In this document: positions 1 to 8,306 of the stretch, piece by piece
Position numbering within the stretch: the first letter of the stretch is position 1
How the letters are laid out: each line of letters opens with the position of its first letter
Assembly: GCA_900751685.1 (NCBI GenBank)
Contig: CAADSR010000290.1
Location: forward strand, 1-44,988
Direction of reading: 5' to 3'
Length of the DNA: 44,988 nucleotides
Source of the DNA: Clostridia bacterium
GTDB lineage: Bacteria > Bacillota > Clostridia > UBA1381
Notes under the pieces: generated by a model
What the model was told of the DNA's origin: nothing
Databases searched by the model: none
What the model saw: the letters and a program-made list of their open reading frames with translations, nothing else
Translations under genes and position numbers: made by a program

Positions 1-156
1 AGCAGATACAAAAAATCATGCCTTATGCTTAAAATACCGCTACCGGTTCTGTCCTAACTACGGGTTATACACAAAAGATTCCTTGTTTGTTTTCCTGCGA
101 AATAGCAAAAGCTATGATCAATACCATAAGGTCTCAAAACAGTGTTGCTTTGAATC

Positions 157-185
157 TTGACGTATTTATAAATAAGAAGTATAAT
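157..185 (+). promoter_or_regulatory. SigA-type promoter for the DNA glycosylase gene
   Basis: TTGACG (157-162) and TATAAT (180-185) are separated by 17 bp. They lie 31 bp upstream of the start codon at 216, whose ribosome site is GAGG. The preceding 156 bases show no gene or structure that I can recognise. Confidence 0.75.
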
Positions 186-215
186 AACGCAAAACACGAA
201 AAAGAGGTTTGACAA

Positions 216-695
216 ATGACACGTATTTCAAGTTTCCCTCCAATCGAAGATGAATTTTCACATATTCTCATTTTAGGCTCCATGGCCAGCATAAAATCCC
301 TGGAAGCCGGAGAATTCTACGCCCACCCCCAGAATCAATTCTGGAAAATCATTTTTGCCCTGACCGGCGAAGAACCAACAAAGGACTATGAAGAAAAAAA
401 ACGGATTTTAAAAAAGCATCATATTGCTCTATGTGATGTCTTAGCGCATTGCGTACGCCCCGGCAGCATGGATGCAGATATCACGGATCCTGTCCCAAAT
501 GATTTAGATGCTTTATTTGAAACCCACTCTATCCGTGCGGTCTTTTGCAACGGGCAAACCACCTACAAATATTATAAGAAGTTTTTTCAAAATGACCTGC
601 CTGTATTCTGCATGCCTTCTACAAGTCCTGCAAATGCGCGCTTACGCTTAGAACAAAAGCTGGAACAGTGGAGTTTGATCAAAAAATATTGGTAG
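216..695 (+). CDS. DNA-deoxyinosine (hypoxanthine) glycosylase, UDG family 6
   Basis: This 159-residue protein most resembles the hypoxanthine-DNA glycosylase branch of the uracil-DNA glycosylase superfamily, which removes deaminated adenine (and sometimes uracil) from DNA to start base excision repair. The N-terminal GSMAS loop (about residues 22-26), YAHPQNQFWKII (about 35-46), the central LCDVLAHCVRPGSMDADI block, the FCNGQTTYKYY strand and the C-terminal PSTSPANAR motif occur in family order, and the length is typical (about 160). The ATG at 216 is chosen for the GAGG ribosome site and the promoter just upstream. The gene stands alone, read toward a structured repeat and a terminator. Substrate preference between hypoxanthine and uracil cannot be decided from the sequence. 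Confidence 0.85.
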   Translation: MTRISSFPPIEDEFSHILILGSMASIKSLEAGEFYAHPQNQFWKIIFALTGEEPTKDYEEKKRILKKHHIALCDVLAHCVRPGSMDADITDPVPNDLDALFETHSIRAVFCNGQTTYKYYKKFFQNDLPVFCMPSTSPANARLRLEQKLEQWSLIKKYW

Positions 696-700
696 ATAAA

Positions 701-823
701 GCGTGTAGACAAAATATCTATACGCTTTAAAAGAATGGCTTCCAGCCATCCTTTTGAGGTTTGCATCTCAAACTCCCATAAGAGCAAAGAACACACTCAA
801 AAATAAGTTTGTCTACAGTCTGA
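701..823 (+). repeat. Structured dispersed repeat, copy A (short form)
   Basis: This is a short member of a repeat family with further copies at 20942-21148 (minus strand) and 44723-44988 (plus strand). It is bounded by TGTAGACAAA (704-713) and its inverted complement TTTGTCTACA (808-817). It opens with a hairpin (AGCGTGTAGA pairing with TCTATACGCT through one G-U pair), then a second hairpin around ATGGCT-TCC-AGCCAT, then TTGAGGT...ATCTCAA. Relative to copy C it lacks the central 170 or so bases. It ends in TTTGTCTACAGTCTGA, directly abutting the terminator. It may be an RNA element in the 3' untranslated region or a MITE-like mobile sequence. Confidence 0.75.
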
Positions 824-859
824 AATGGCCGGGTATTTCAAAATACCCGGCCATTTTTT
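823..859 (+). terminator. Intrinsic terminator after the DNA glycosylase gene
   Basis: A perfect 15-bp stem (823-837 with 842-856), with loop TCAA, is followed by a T run to 859 on the plus strand. The minus-strand side has a much weaker T tract, so it may serve the converging permease gene only partly. Confidence 0.9.
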
Positions 860-880
860 AAGAAAACAGACTAAATTTCA

Positions 881-3466
881 TCAAGTCATATCATCCCGCA
901 GCGCATCAATGATATTTTCTTTTTTTATTTTACGCGTAGCATATAGCATCGTAATAAACACTACAAAGAACACACTGAACGCTGCAATCCCAATACTGCC
1001 CCAAGGGAGGGAAAACGCGATCTCCTCTCCGGAGAGGATCATTGCCTCATAAATCATCCAAGAGAAGATGCCCGCTATTGGGAGCCCAAACAGCAGTACC
1101 TTCGTGCCATAAAAAATACACTCAAAATTCATCATCCTGCTAAAATCACAGTCGTCCATTCCCACCGAGCGAAGCATGGCAAGTTCCCGCCTGCGCATCC
1201 TAATATTGGTAGAAACCGTATTAAATACATTTGCAGTTGCAATCAATGAGATCATAATGATAAATCCATAGGAAAACACATTAACAACGAATATGGTACT
1301 GCGGTTCTGCTCCAGGACCTTGTACACATTATGCAGGTCATACTCCGATGTGATCCCCGCCTTCTGAATCATTTCTGTCATTTGAGCCTCTGACCGTGAA
1401 GTGTTCTTTGACAAAAATGTCAGTCCTAATTGCTCCTGCTCCCCGGGCGCCTCGAATCTGTCCTTTAGCTGATAAGGGGCAACTACCATAAAGACAGTAG
1501 ATTTGGGTGCAGTAGATTTTCTCGGAAGAGTGTCAAGGGGGATCGTATCTACAAATGTAACGTCTATGTCCTGTCCTTGCACATCTGCTGACCCATCCTT
1601 AGTTTTTGGCGTGATTGTAAAAGTTTCCGCCCGGTCTGCAAACATATCGACCAGTCCATTTTGCCCATCCGGCTGGTTTTTCAAATTTACCTTAGCGACA
1701 GCCGTCATTTTTGCATTTTCTCCAGTATATTCCTCCAGCGGAAGACCCAAACCTGCGATAAAACGCTGATATTCACTATCTTCAATAAATTGGACTGCCA
1801 AAGACAACTGCTCAGTTCCATCTGGTGAGCTATAACCCGCAAACTCCCGGTAGCGTTCTGAAAAGTCTTCCACCTGAACTGCACAGGAATATTCCAAAAT
1901 TGCTTGATAGGAGCTTTTGTAAACACCTTCAGCAGTTTTTAATTCGTCATAAAGACGGAACACCTCGTTTTCATCCATGCTTTCTGTTGAAAAACAGAGG
2001 TCATAATCAACATCAATGACAGACTGCCCCACTGCCTGTTTCAGATACATTGTAAACGCACTGGCAGCCACAAATAACACGACGCTCAATGTAAGGGAAA
2101 GCACGATACTGCGGTAACGTTTTTTGTTTCTTTTAAAATTCTTTCGTGCAAGCATTCCCGGCAGGCCATAAATACGCTGTCCAAGTTTTGATGTTTTTAT
2201 ATCCTTATTTTCAATTTTGACCTCATTCGTCTGACGTATGCTTTCCATTACCGGCGTGTTTGCCGCCTTCCGTGCCGGGATATACGCTGAGATCAAAATA
2301 GTAACGATGCTGACTACAGCAGCGACAATAAGGGCCGGAGCAGACACTACCAGGACTAAGGGCACAGCTGTTGAAATTAAATTTCCAAAAACGCCGCCAA
2401 CAATGGAGATCACAAGCCAAATACTGCCTATACCAAGAATGATCCCCACCGGTATCCCTGCTGCACCGATACAGATCCCCTCAAAAAGCACCGAATTTCG
2501 GAGCTGGCTTGATGTAGCGCCTACAGATGAAAGGATCCCAAACTGCTGTATACGCTCATTCATTGAAATCGCAAAGGAATTGTAAATCAGAAAAACAGAA
2601 CCAATCATAATCAGTGCAATTAAAATCCCACCCAGTGCATATAGGAGTGCATTAAACAAGCCGTTACTCGAAAGGCCCATGAAAAATAATACATTTTCAT
2701 TCAGCACATAACTGTAATTGCCTGCTTTATCACCTGCATAAGCGCGGACCCGGCTTGGGTTTGAAAGGCTGACAAACACACTGTAACTATCCGCTTTATT
2801 CGCCGGATCTGCCGTTGTTATCAGGGTGTACCCCGGTGCAGTGTACTCCTCATATGCAGGCCTTTCACAGATCCCAACCACCGTATAAGTCCTCTGGAAA
2901 CGAGGCACAAGGGCCTCCTTGCCATTTCCCGAATCACTGCCTCCAATATAAGGTTGGTGTTGCCCAAGCTTTTCGCCTGCGGCCATGCGGTTTCCCACAG
3001 CAAGTGAAAGCGTGTCACCTACCCCGACCTTAACACCGCCGTTTGCCGTAACATGCGCCGGGACTACTATCTCGTTGTTATTTTGCGGCAGTCTCCCTGA
3101 AACCAAGTGTATAGGCAGGCTATCAAAAGTTTCTTTGTTAAAGCCCGCTATAAAAAGATATGGCTTGTCAGGGTTTATTCCATCATCAAGCGCCGCATAG
3201 CCGATGTTTTCAATTATTGCTGTGTTTGCCACTTCACCGTCCTGCGTTCGTTTTTGCACGAATGCAGGGTCCACATCCAAAAATTCAACGTGCCAGCCAC
3301 CATTTTTATGAATTGAACCGTTTACCAGATAAGATTGTAAGGAAACAATAAAGGTAGCAACTGCTGTTATCATAGCGGCAGACAGAATCACCCCGATCAC
3401 CGTCACAATAGTCCGTGTACGGCTTTTTTTCATACTCTGCAAAGTGACCTTATTAAAAATATTCAT
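881..3466 (-). CDS. ABC transporter permease, FtsX/MacB type, two-domain
   Basis: This 861-residue membrane protein has an N-terminal transmembrane helix (about 17-40), a large extracytoplasmic domain, three helices (about 280-400), a fourth helix near 450, a second extracytoplasmic region and three C-terminal helices (about 730-850). The duplicated FtsX core is visible in QQFGILSSVGATSSQLR and RRRELAMLRSVGMDDCDF. Permeases of this shape paired with a LolD/MacB-type ATPase and a two-component system commonly handle antimicrobial peptides or lipoprotein-like substrates; the actual substrate is not readable. Its start overlaps the ATPase stop by 4 bases (ATGA), indicating coupled translation. 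The gene converges on the DNA glycosylase gene. Confidence 0.88.
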   Translation of the reverse strand: MNIFNKVTLQSMKKSRTRTIVTVIGVILSAAMITAVATFIVSLQSYLVNGSIHKNGGWHVEFLDVDPAFVQKRTQDGEVANTAIIENIGYAALDDGINPDKPYLFIAGFNKETFDSLPIHLVSGRLPQNNNEIVVPAHVTANGGVKVGVGDTLSLAVGNRMAAGEKLGQHQPYIGGSDSGNGKEALVPRFQRTYTVVGICERPAYEEYTAPGYTLITTADPANKADSYSVFVSLSNPSRVRAYAGDKAGNYSYVLNENVLFFMGLSSNGLFNALLYALGGILIALIMIGSVFLIYNSFAISMNERIQQFGILSSVGATSSQLRNSVLFEGICIGAAGIPVGIILGIGSIWLVISIVGGVFGNLISTAVPLVLVVSAPALIVAAVVSIVTILISAYIPARKAANTPVMESIRQTNEVKIENKDIKTSKLGQRIYGLPGMLARKNFKRNKKRYRSIVLSLTLSVVLFVAASAFTMYLKQAVGQSVIDVDYDLCFSTESMDENEVFRLYDELKTAEGVYKSSYQAILEYSCAVQVEDFSERYREFAGYSSPDGTEQLSLAVQFIEDSEYQRFIAGLGLPLEEYTGENAKMTAVAKVNLKNQPDGQNGLVDMFADRAETFTITPKTKDGSADVQGQDIDVTFVDTIPLDTLPRKSTAPKSTVFMVVAPYQLKDRFEAPGEQEQLGLTFLSKNTSRSEAQMTEMIQKAGITSEYDLHNVYKVLEQNRSTIFVVNVFSYGFIIMISLIATANVFNTVSTNIRMRRRELAMLRSVGMDDCDFSRMMNFECIFYGTKVLLFGLPIAGIFSWMIYEAMILSGEEIAFSLPWGSIGIAAFSVFFVVFITMLYATRKIKKENIIDALRDDMT

Positions 3467-4149
3467 GATCTCACCAACCGATCATCCCGCACTACCTTTC
3501 CGTCCCCTATACCAATGATCCGGTCAGCTTGTAAGGCGATATTTTCATCATGCGTCACAACAATAAGGGTCTGCCCATATTTTTTATTGCTCAATTTCAA
3601 TAAGTTGATGATCTCCTGCCCATTCCGGCTGTCCAAGCTACCCGTAGGTTCATCGGCAAGCATGACTGCCGGGGCGTTCATCAAAGCACGGCCTATAGAA
3701 ACGCGCTGCTGCTGCCCGCCTGAAAGCTGGTTGGGCAAGTGCGTTTTTCGGTCTTCCAGCCCAAGCAGTTCCAATAATTCTTTCAGCCGCTCCTCATTGA
3801 CCTGGCGTTTGTCCATCAAGACCGGCAACGTCATATTTTCCACCACATTAAGAGTGGGGATCAAATTATGAAACTGATAAATCAGCCCCACCTGCCGCCT
3901 GCGGAAGATGGCAAGCTTTTTATTGTTTTGGGCATAAACATCCTGACCGTTCAAAAATACTTTGCCGCTGGTGGGCACATCCACACCGCCAATCATGTGA
4001 AGCAATGTTGATTTGCCAGAACCGGAGGAACCCGTAATTGCAGTAAATTCTCCTTTTTCAACCGTAAGCGAAACATGGTCAAGTGCATTTACTTTATTTT
4101 CCCCCTCCCCGTAGGTCTTGCATAAATTTTCAATTCTAATTAGCTCCAT
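3463..4149 (-). CDS. ABC transporter ATP-binding protein, MacB/LolD type
   Basis: This 228-residue nucleotide-binding subunit would power the downstream FtsX-type permease. The Walker A motif is GSSGSGKST (about 40-48), the Q-loop lies near YQFHNLIPTLNV, the signature is LSGGQQQR (about 143-150), and Walker B with the D-loop is VMLADEPTGSLDS, followed by the H-loop VTHD. Length and motifs are typical of the MacB/LolD/BceA class. The ribosome site is AAAGGGGG about 9 bases before the ATG. It is separated from the upstream kinase gene by 86 bases that hold a direct-repeat operator candidate. Confidence 0.95.
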   Translation of the reverse strand: MELIRIENLCKTYGEGENKVNALDHVSLTVEKGEFTAITGSSGSGKSTLLHMIGGVDVPTSGKVFLNGQDVYAQNNKKLAIFRRRQVGLIYQFHNLIPTLNVVENMTLPVLMDKRQVNEERLKELLELLGLEDRKTHLPNQLSGGQQQRVSIGRALMNAPAVMLADEPTGSLDSRNGQEIINLLKLSNKKYGQTLIVVTHDENIALQADRIIGIGDGKVVRDDRLVRS

Positions 4150-4202
4150 TATGTGAGCCCCCTTTCTTTTTACCGGCTACCCATATAATAAAACTATGAA
4201 CC

Positions 4203-4227
4203 ATACAATCCGGTGACTTTCCGGTGA
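4203..4227 (-). promoter_or_regulatory. Candidate response-regulator operator before the ABC genes
   Basis: The octamer TCCGGTGA (plus strand) occurs at 4209-4216 and again at 4220-4227, an 11-bp period typical of tandem OmpR-family binding sites. On the minus strand it is followed directly by TTGTAT (4208-4203), a possible -35 element. No good -10 was found at the expected distance, which would fit an activator-dependent promoter. The adjacent OmpR-type regulator is the obvious candidate, by inference. Confidence 0.5.
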
Positions 4228-4235
4228 GAGATCCG

Positions 4236-5225
4236 TCACTTTAAGAAACGAATTAAAAATACCGCCCCTCCCTGGGGATGGTTTTTTGCGGTAACTGTCC
4301 CTCCCTGCCCTGTGATGATCCTCTTACAAAGAGCCAGCCCAATTCCATATCCTGTGGCGTTTGCGCTTTTTCCACGATAGAACCGGTCAAACAGCCGGGG
4401 CAGATCCTCCTCTTCAAATCCAGGGCCATTGTCGTGAATGGCGATCTGTGTATAAAGCGGGTTTTCGATACAAGAGATTTCGATCCTCCCATTGTCTCCT
4501 GCGTTTTCCATACAATTTTTCAGAATGTTCTGAATTGCCTCTGAAAGCCAGCCCGGGTCACACTGAAGCATTATTTTCCGGGGGATATCCATGCTTAATC
4601 CGATATTATGAAGTTCCATCGGGATCAGGAGCGGGCGAAGGGCCGTTTGTATCAATCCGTCTATTTCTGCCGGCACGTTTTGAAACACTACAACTCCCGC
4701 ATCCAAGCGGGATAACTTCAGCAGCGAAGTAATCAGCCAATCCATCCGTACAAGCAATGCTTCTGTTTCACGCACAAATACCTTCCGCTCCTTTTCATCA
4801 GGATCATTTTCTAAAAATGATAGTATAAGATTGGCAGATGTGAGCGGTGTGCGTAATTGATGGGCTATATCAGCCAAAGAATCCGCAAGGTGCATTTTAT
4901 CCTTTTTTAATGCGTCGTTTTGTTCCCGGATGCGCAGCATCATTTTTGTAATCTCACTGTGAAGGATCGAAAGCTCCCCCTCCTCCAAGTTATCGATACA
5001 TAAACGGTCCTCATTATGAAGCACAAGGTCGATTTGCTTTGAGAGCCTGGCAATGCTTTTATACCGCGCTGCCGTAAACACCACAAATGCCGTACCAAAA
5101 GCAACGGCAGACCCAAGACATAACACGCCCGCTTCTATATTGATCATAAATCCAAATGTTATGACGGCAGCTGCTAGAAAAGAGAAAAAAATAGCAAACA
5201 GCCGAAACTCTTTATTCCGAAGCAT
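4236..5225 (-). CDS. Sensor histidine kinase, two TM helices, short sensor
   Basis: This 329-residue membrane kinase has two close N-terminal transmembrane helices (about 8-28 and 32-52) with almost no extracytoplasmic loop. A HAMP-like linker follows, then the HisKA H-box DIAHQLRTPLTS (about 118-129) and an HATPase_c domain with N-box NILKNCMENA, G1 DNGPGF and G2 GYGIGLAL. Kinases without an external sensor that sit beside FtsX-type ABC transporters usually sense through the transporter; that is family knowledge, not shown here. Translation is coupled to the regulator gene by a 14-base overlap, and the ribosome site GGGGG precedes the ATG. Confidence 0.92.
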   Translation of the reverse strand: MLRNKEFRLFAIFFSFLAAAVITFGFMINIEAGVLCLGSAVAFGTAFVVFTAARYKSIARLSKQIDLVLHNEDRLCIDNLEEGELSILHSEITKMMLRIREQNDALKKDKMHLADSLADIAHQLRTPLTSANLILSFLENDPDEKERKVFVRETEALLVRMDWLITSLLKLSRLDAGVVVFQNVPAEIDGLIQTALRPLLIPMELHNIGLSMDIPRKIMLQCDPGWLSEAIQNILKNCMENAGDNGRIEISCIENPLYTQIAIHDNGPGFEEEDLPRLFDRFYRGKSANATGYGIGLALCKRIITGQGGTVTAKNHPQGGAVFLIRFLK

Positions 5226-5898
5226 CTGTACCCCCTAACCGGTATCCCATCCCACGGACGGTCAAAATGATTTTTGGATTTGCTGGGTCATCCTCTATCT
5301 TTTCCCGCAAGCGTTTAATATACACCGTTAATGTATTGTCATTGACAAACTCACCCGCTGCATCCCACAACTCGTCAAGCAGCCTCCCCCGCGTGATAAT
5401 ATTTTGAGGGTTGTTGATAAAAACCAGTAATAAGCGGTATTCCAATGCTGACAGGAAAATCTCGCTGCCATTCTTCTTCACAATGCCGCTTGCCGTATCT
5501 ACATAAAGCCCGCGCACTTCAAATGCAGTTTGGGAGCGCCCGCTTTTTCGCAGTGCCGTTCCAATGCGCGCAATCAATTCACGCGGGCGGAAAGGCTTCG
5601 TGATGTAGTCGTCGGCGCCCATATTCAGACCCGTTACAACACTTGCCTCATCCCCCGAAGCCGTCAGAAAAATCACAGGTATGTTTTGTGTTTCTTTGAT
5701 TTCCGTGCAAATAGTAAACCCATTCCCATCCGGCAGGGCAATATCGATCAGCGCCAAGTCAAATTTTTGTCCTTCAAGCAGGACAAAAGCTTCTTTCTGC
5801 GCAGAAGCGTGCGCGACTGTAAAACCCTTCGAGCGAAGCAACAGCTCAAGATTTTTAGCAATTGTCTGATCATCTTCAACTAGGAATATCCGTGGCAT
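5212..5898 (-). CDS. Response regulator, OmpR/PhoB family
   Basis: This 228-residue regulator has a receiver domain with an acidic pocket near VEDDQ, phospho-acceptor Asp in LALIDIALPDGNG (about residue 52), a conserved Thr/Ser (FLTASG) and Lys (ITKPFRPRE), then a winged-helix Trans_reg_C domain ending in TVRGMGYRL. It is the first gene of the leftward regulator-kinase-ABC module. GGAGG sits 8 bases before the ATG. A TATAAT box (minus strand, 5948-5943) lies about 45 bases upstream, with no clear -35. The TCCGGTGA direct repeats before the ABC genes are its most likely target. Confidence 0.93.
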   Translation of the reverse strand: MPRIFLVEDDQTIAKNLELLLRSKGFTVAHASAQKEAFVLLEGQKFDLALIDIALPDGNGFTICTEIKETQNIPVIFLTASGDEASVVTGLNMGADDYITKPFRPRELIARIGTALRKSGRSQTAFEVRGLYVDTASGIVKKNGSEIFLSALEYRLLLVFINNPQNIITRGRLLDELWDAAGEFVNDNTLTVYIKRLREKIEDDPANPKIILTVRGMGYRLGGTDASE

Positions 5899-6020
5899 GT
5901 ATCATTCCTCCATCCTCTGCAAAATGCAGTTTTAATAAAAAAATTATATCATAAATACAAAAAAAGAAAAAGCCCTGCTAGAACAACAAGCCTGAAAACA
6001 AAACCAAATCCCGCTAGCAC

Positions 6021-6052
6021 AAAAAGAGAACGTCCAAATGGAACGTTCTCTT
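6021..6052 (-). terminator. Intrinsic terminator after the small membrane peptide gene
   Basis: A 10-bp stem, AAGAGAACGT (6024-6033) with its complement (6043-6052), is followed on the minus strand by five Ts. It closes the leftward transcription unit of the SLH esterase and the small peptide. Confidence 0.85.
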
Positions 6053-6099
6053 GATTGTTCTCTCTATCTAGATCTTTCTTCGTAACAGCAGGTACACTA

Positions 6100-6201
6100 C
6101 TAGCCAACAAACATCGCAATCACACCGATCGCGATCGGAACGACCATTGCCACTGCGATCACAAGGCAAATGATCTTTTTTTGTTTATCATTAAAATGCA
6201 T
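6100..6201 (-). CDS. Small 33-residue single-pass membrane peptide
   Basis: This ORF encodes MHFNDKQKK followed by one hydrophobic helix (about 10-32) and ends in a glycine. AGAGGTG lies 8 bases before the ATG. It starts 20 bases after the stop of the SLH esterase gene and ends before an intrinsic terminator, so it is probably co-transcribed. Charge layout (basic N-terminus, one helix) resembles the short Prli42-type or DUF4044-type membrane peptides of Bacillota, but I cannot assign it to a family. The ribosome site, position and terminator are what support it as a gene. Confidence 0.7.
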   Translation of the reverse strand: MHFNDKQKKIICLVIAVAMVVPIAIGVIAMFVG

Positions 6202-6221
6202 TTAAAACACCTCTTTCCTTT

Positions 6222-8093
6222 CTACAGCTCTGACAAGCCCATCATCCGGCTGATGACCGCTGCTGCCTCTGCCCGTGTCAGATTTGCTTTCGGCGCTAAA
6301 GTACCGTCATTCATCCCCTGCACTAAGCCTAGCTTTAATGCATTTTCCATATAGGGCTTTGCCCATTCTGACACTTTATTATAATCTATATGCTCAATTA
6401 CCGCTTGCTTTAAAGCCGTAGGTTCTTTTTGCATTGCATTAACGGCAATTGCTGCCATTTCTTCCCGCGTGACCGCCTGGTCTCCATAGAACTTGCCTTC
6501 TATTACAGTTTTCTCAAATGCCGGCTTTGTTTCTGTCGCTTCTACCGTCACCTGCTTTGTTTGATAGCCGTCGATCATCTCCTCCGGGAGGATGCCTAGA
6601 TCCAATGCCCCTTGAAGGTCAAACCGGAACCAATCCTCTGCGGATGCATCCAGGCATTCGCCTTCCCGGTACGCCATACCATGCAAGGATGCGGCACGCA
6701 TTGCCATAGATAAAAATTCAGCCCGGGTCACATTTTTTTCCGGGGCAAATTCAGTATTTGAGATCCCTTTGACGATTGTTGTGGCTGCTAGATCTGTTAC
6801 AAGCTCTTCCGCCCAATGCCCCTTCATATCATCAAAAACGCGCTTATGCTCCGCTGTATAGACAACGTCTGCCATTGCCGGAACCGCTTTCCCGATCTCT
6901 GCCGCAATGACCTGGGCGACCTCCCGGGCCCCCGCTTCTTTAAAATGGGTATGGTCATCCGTCCCGTCCGGATAAGCCACACTTTCTCCCGGTTCATTAA
7001 TAAAATAGAAGGTTTTCACTTTTTCTGTCCCCAATTCTGTCCAACGGTCTGCAATCGCTTTCTGGGCGTCGATCCCCACAACCCCTTGCGCTGCACATTT
7101 TTGTGCCACCTCCAGGGCTGCTGCTGAATAGTCTAAAATCGTCGGCGCAAAATTTCCTTGTTCGTCTGGACTGAAATGCGGTGTCGGCGTCAGCACGAGC
7201 GGGTATCCTCCCCGCTTTAAGATCTCGTCGATATATTTTTGCTCCAATAATACCTTAAAATCATCCACCGATATAAACCGCTCCGGTTTCGTTGACCCAT
7301 CATTATGGCCGAATTGGATCACTACATAATCACCCGGGCACATTTCAGTCAGGATCTTGTCCAGACGCCCGTCGTTGTTGTAGCTTTTCAAACTCCGTCC
7401 TCCCATCGAACGGTTTTCGATTTGGACATCATCTGTAAAATAATCACTCGCCACCTGCCCCCATCCGGTCTGCGGATAAGTCGTTACTGGATTATAGGTT
7501 TGCGCTGTAGAATCTCCGGCAATATAAAGCGTGGGTTTTTCCGCCGCCTGGGCACGGTCCGGGAGCTGCGTCACTTCAATTGCGTTGACCTTTGGCTTTT
7601 CACCAATGACCTGGACTACGATTTTTCCGTCCTTTGGAACGACTGGCTGTTCATTTTCCTGATATGTTCCCTGTTCCAGCGTATAAGCACGGACACGCTC
7701 TCCGCCGTTGATATAAATATTAGCGGCGGTCTCCTCGCTCCCGCTTCCTGTCAGTACCATGACAGTATAATCACCGTCAGGCACATTGATTGCAAATTGG
7801 ATCCCATGTTCAATATTCTTTGTTGTCAAATAATCTTTTTTTACAGCATCTGCCTCCTCTTTACTGCTCTGCTCCAGAAGCTCTTCTGCATTTAAAAGGC
7901 CGTATCCTTTTTCTTCAGTAAAACAGTCTTTAACTGTGATTGGCGTATAATTTTCCCCAACCTCCTCCGCTCCAAAATCAAATTTTTGATGGAACAAACC
8001 GTTCTCTTCTGCCGGGGTCTGGGCAAAAGCTCCAACGCTGCCAAAGAACAACGCCGACACCAGCATTGTTCCTAAAATTTTCTTGATTTTCAT
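6222..8093 (-). CDS. Secreted SGNH/CE12-like esterase with three SLH domains
   Basis: This 623-residue secreted protein has a signal peptide (1-24, cleaved after AFA), an N-terminal beta-type domain beginning FDFG (about 38-180), and an SGNH hydrolase domain of the rhamnogalacturonan acetylesterase kind. Block I is GDSTA (Ser195), block II GGRS, block III GHND (Asn264), and block V is DDHTHF (Asp380 and His383). Three S-layer homology repeats (about 420-620; the last contains VSEWAKPYMENALKLGLV) should anchor it to the cell wall. Family knowledge suggests removal of acetyl groups from pectin-type polysaccharide. It shares its N-terminal FDFG domain and SGNH core with the large protein at 23965-27813. 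It is followed by a small membrane peptide gene. Confidence 0.9.
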   Translation of the reverse strand: MKIKKILGTMLVSALFFGSVGAFAQTPAEENGLFHQKFDFGAEEVGENYTPITVKDCFTEEKGYGLLNAEELLEQSSKEEADAVKKDYLTTKNIEHGIQFAINVPDGDYTVMVLTGSGSEETAANIYINGGERVRAYTLEQGTYQENEQPVVPKDGKIVVQVIGEKPKVNAIEVTQLPDRAQAAEKPTLYIAGDSTAQTYNPVTTYPQTGWGQVASDYFTDDVQIENRSMGGRSLKSYNNDGRLDKILTEMCPGDYVVIQFGHNDGSTKPERFISVDDFKVLLEQKYIDEILKRGGYPLVLTPTPHFSPDEQGNFAPTILDYSAAALEVAQKCAAQGVVGIDAQKAIADRWTELGTEKVKTFYFINEPGESVAYPDGTDDHTHFKEAGAREVAQVIAAEIGKAVPAMADVVYTAEHKRVFDDMKGHWAEELVTDLAATTIVKGISNTEFAPEKNVTRAEFLSMAMRAASLHGMAYREGECLDASAEDWFRFDLQGALDLGILPEEMIDGYQTKQVTVEATETKPAFEKTVIEGKFYGDQAVTREEMAAIAVNAMQKEPTALKQAVIEHIDYNKVSEWAKPYMENALKLGLVQGMNDGTLAPKANLTRAEAAAVISRMMGLSEL

Positions 8094-8214
8094 TTTACAG
8101 TCCCTTCCTTTGTTTTATTCTTTAATCAAATTATATACTAACTATGCTTTTTTTTCAATGCTTATTTGAACTTCTATCAAATTTATGTTATGCTTGGAAA
8201 GAGCCTTAAAATTT

Positions 8215-8268
8215 TTTAAGATTTTATTTTGATGAATTTAAGAAAATGATGCATTTTTTTGTTATACT
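8215..8268 (+). promoter_or_regulatory. Promoter and possible operator for the VanRS-like pair
   Basis: A TATACT -10 (8263-8268) lies about 39 bp before the start codon at 8307, without a convincing -35. Two TTTAAGA copies (8215-8221 and 8237-8243) are 22 bp apart, two helical turns, a spacing seen for OmpR-family sites. Autoregulation is inferred. Confidence 0.45.
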
Positions 8269-8306
8269 AAATTTATATGCTGAAAAAGAAAGAAAGGAAC
8301 AAAAAT

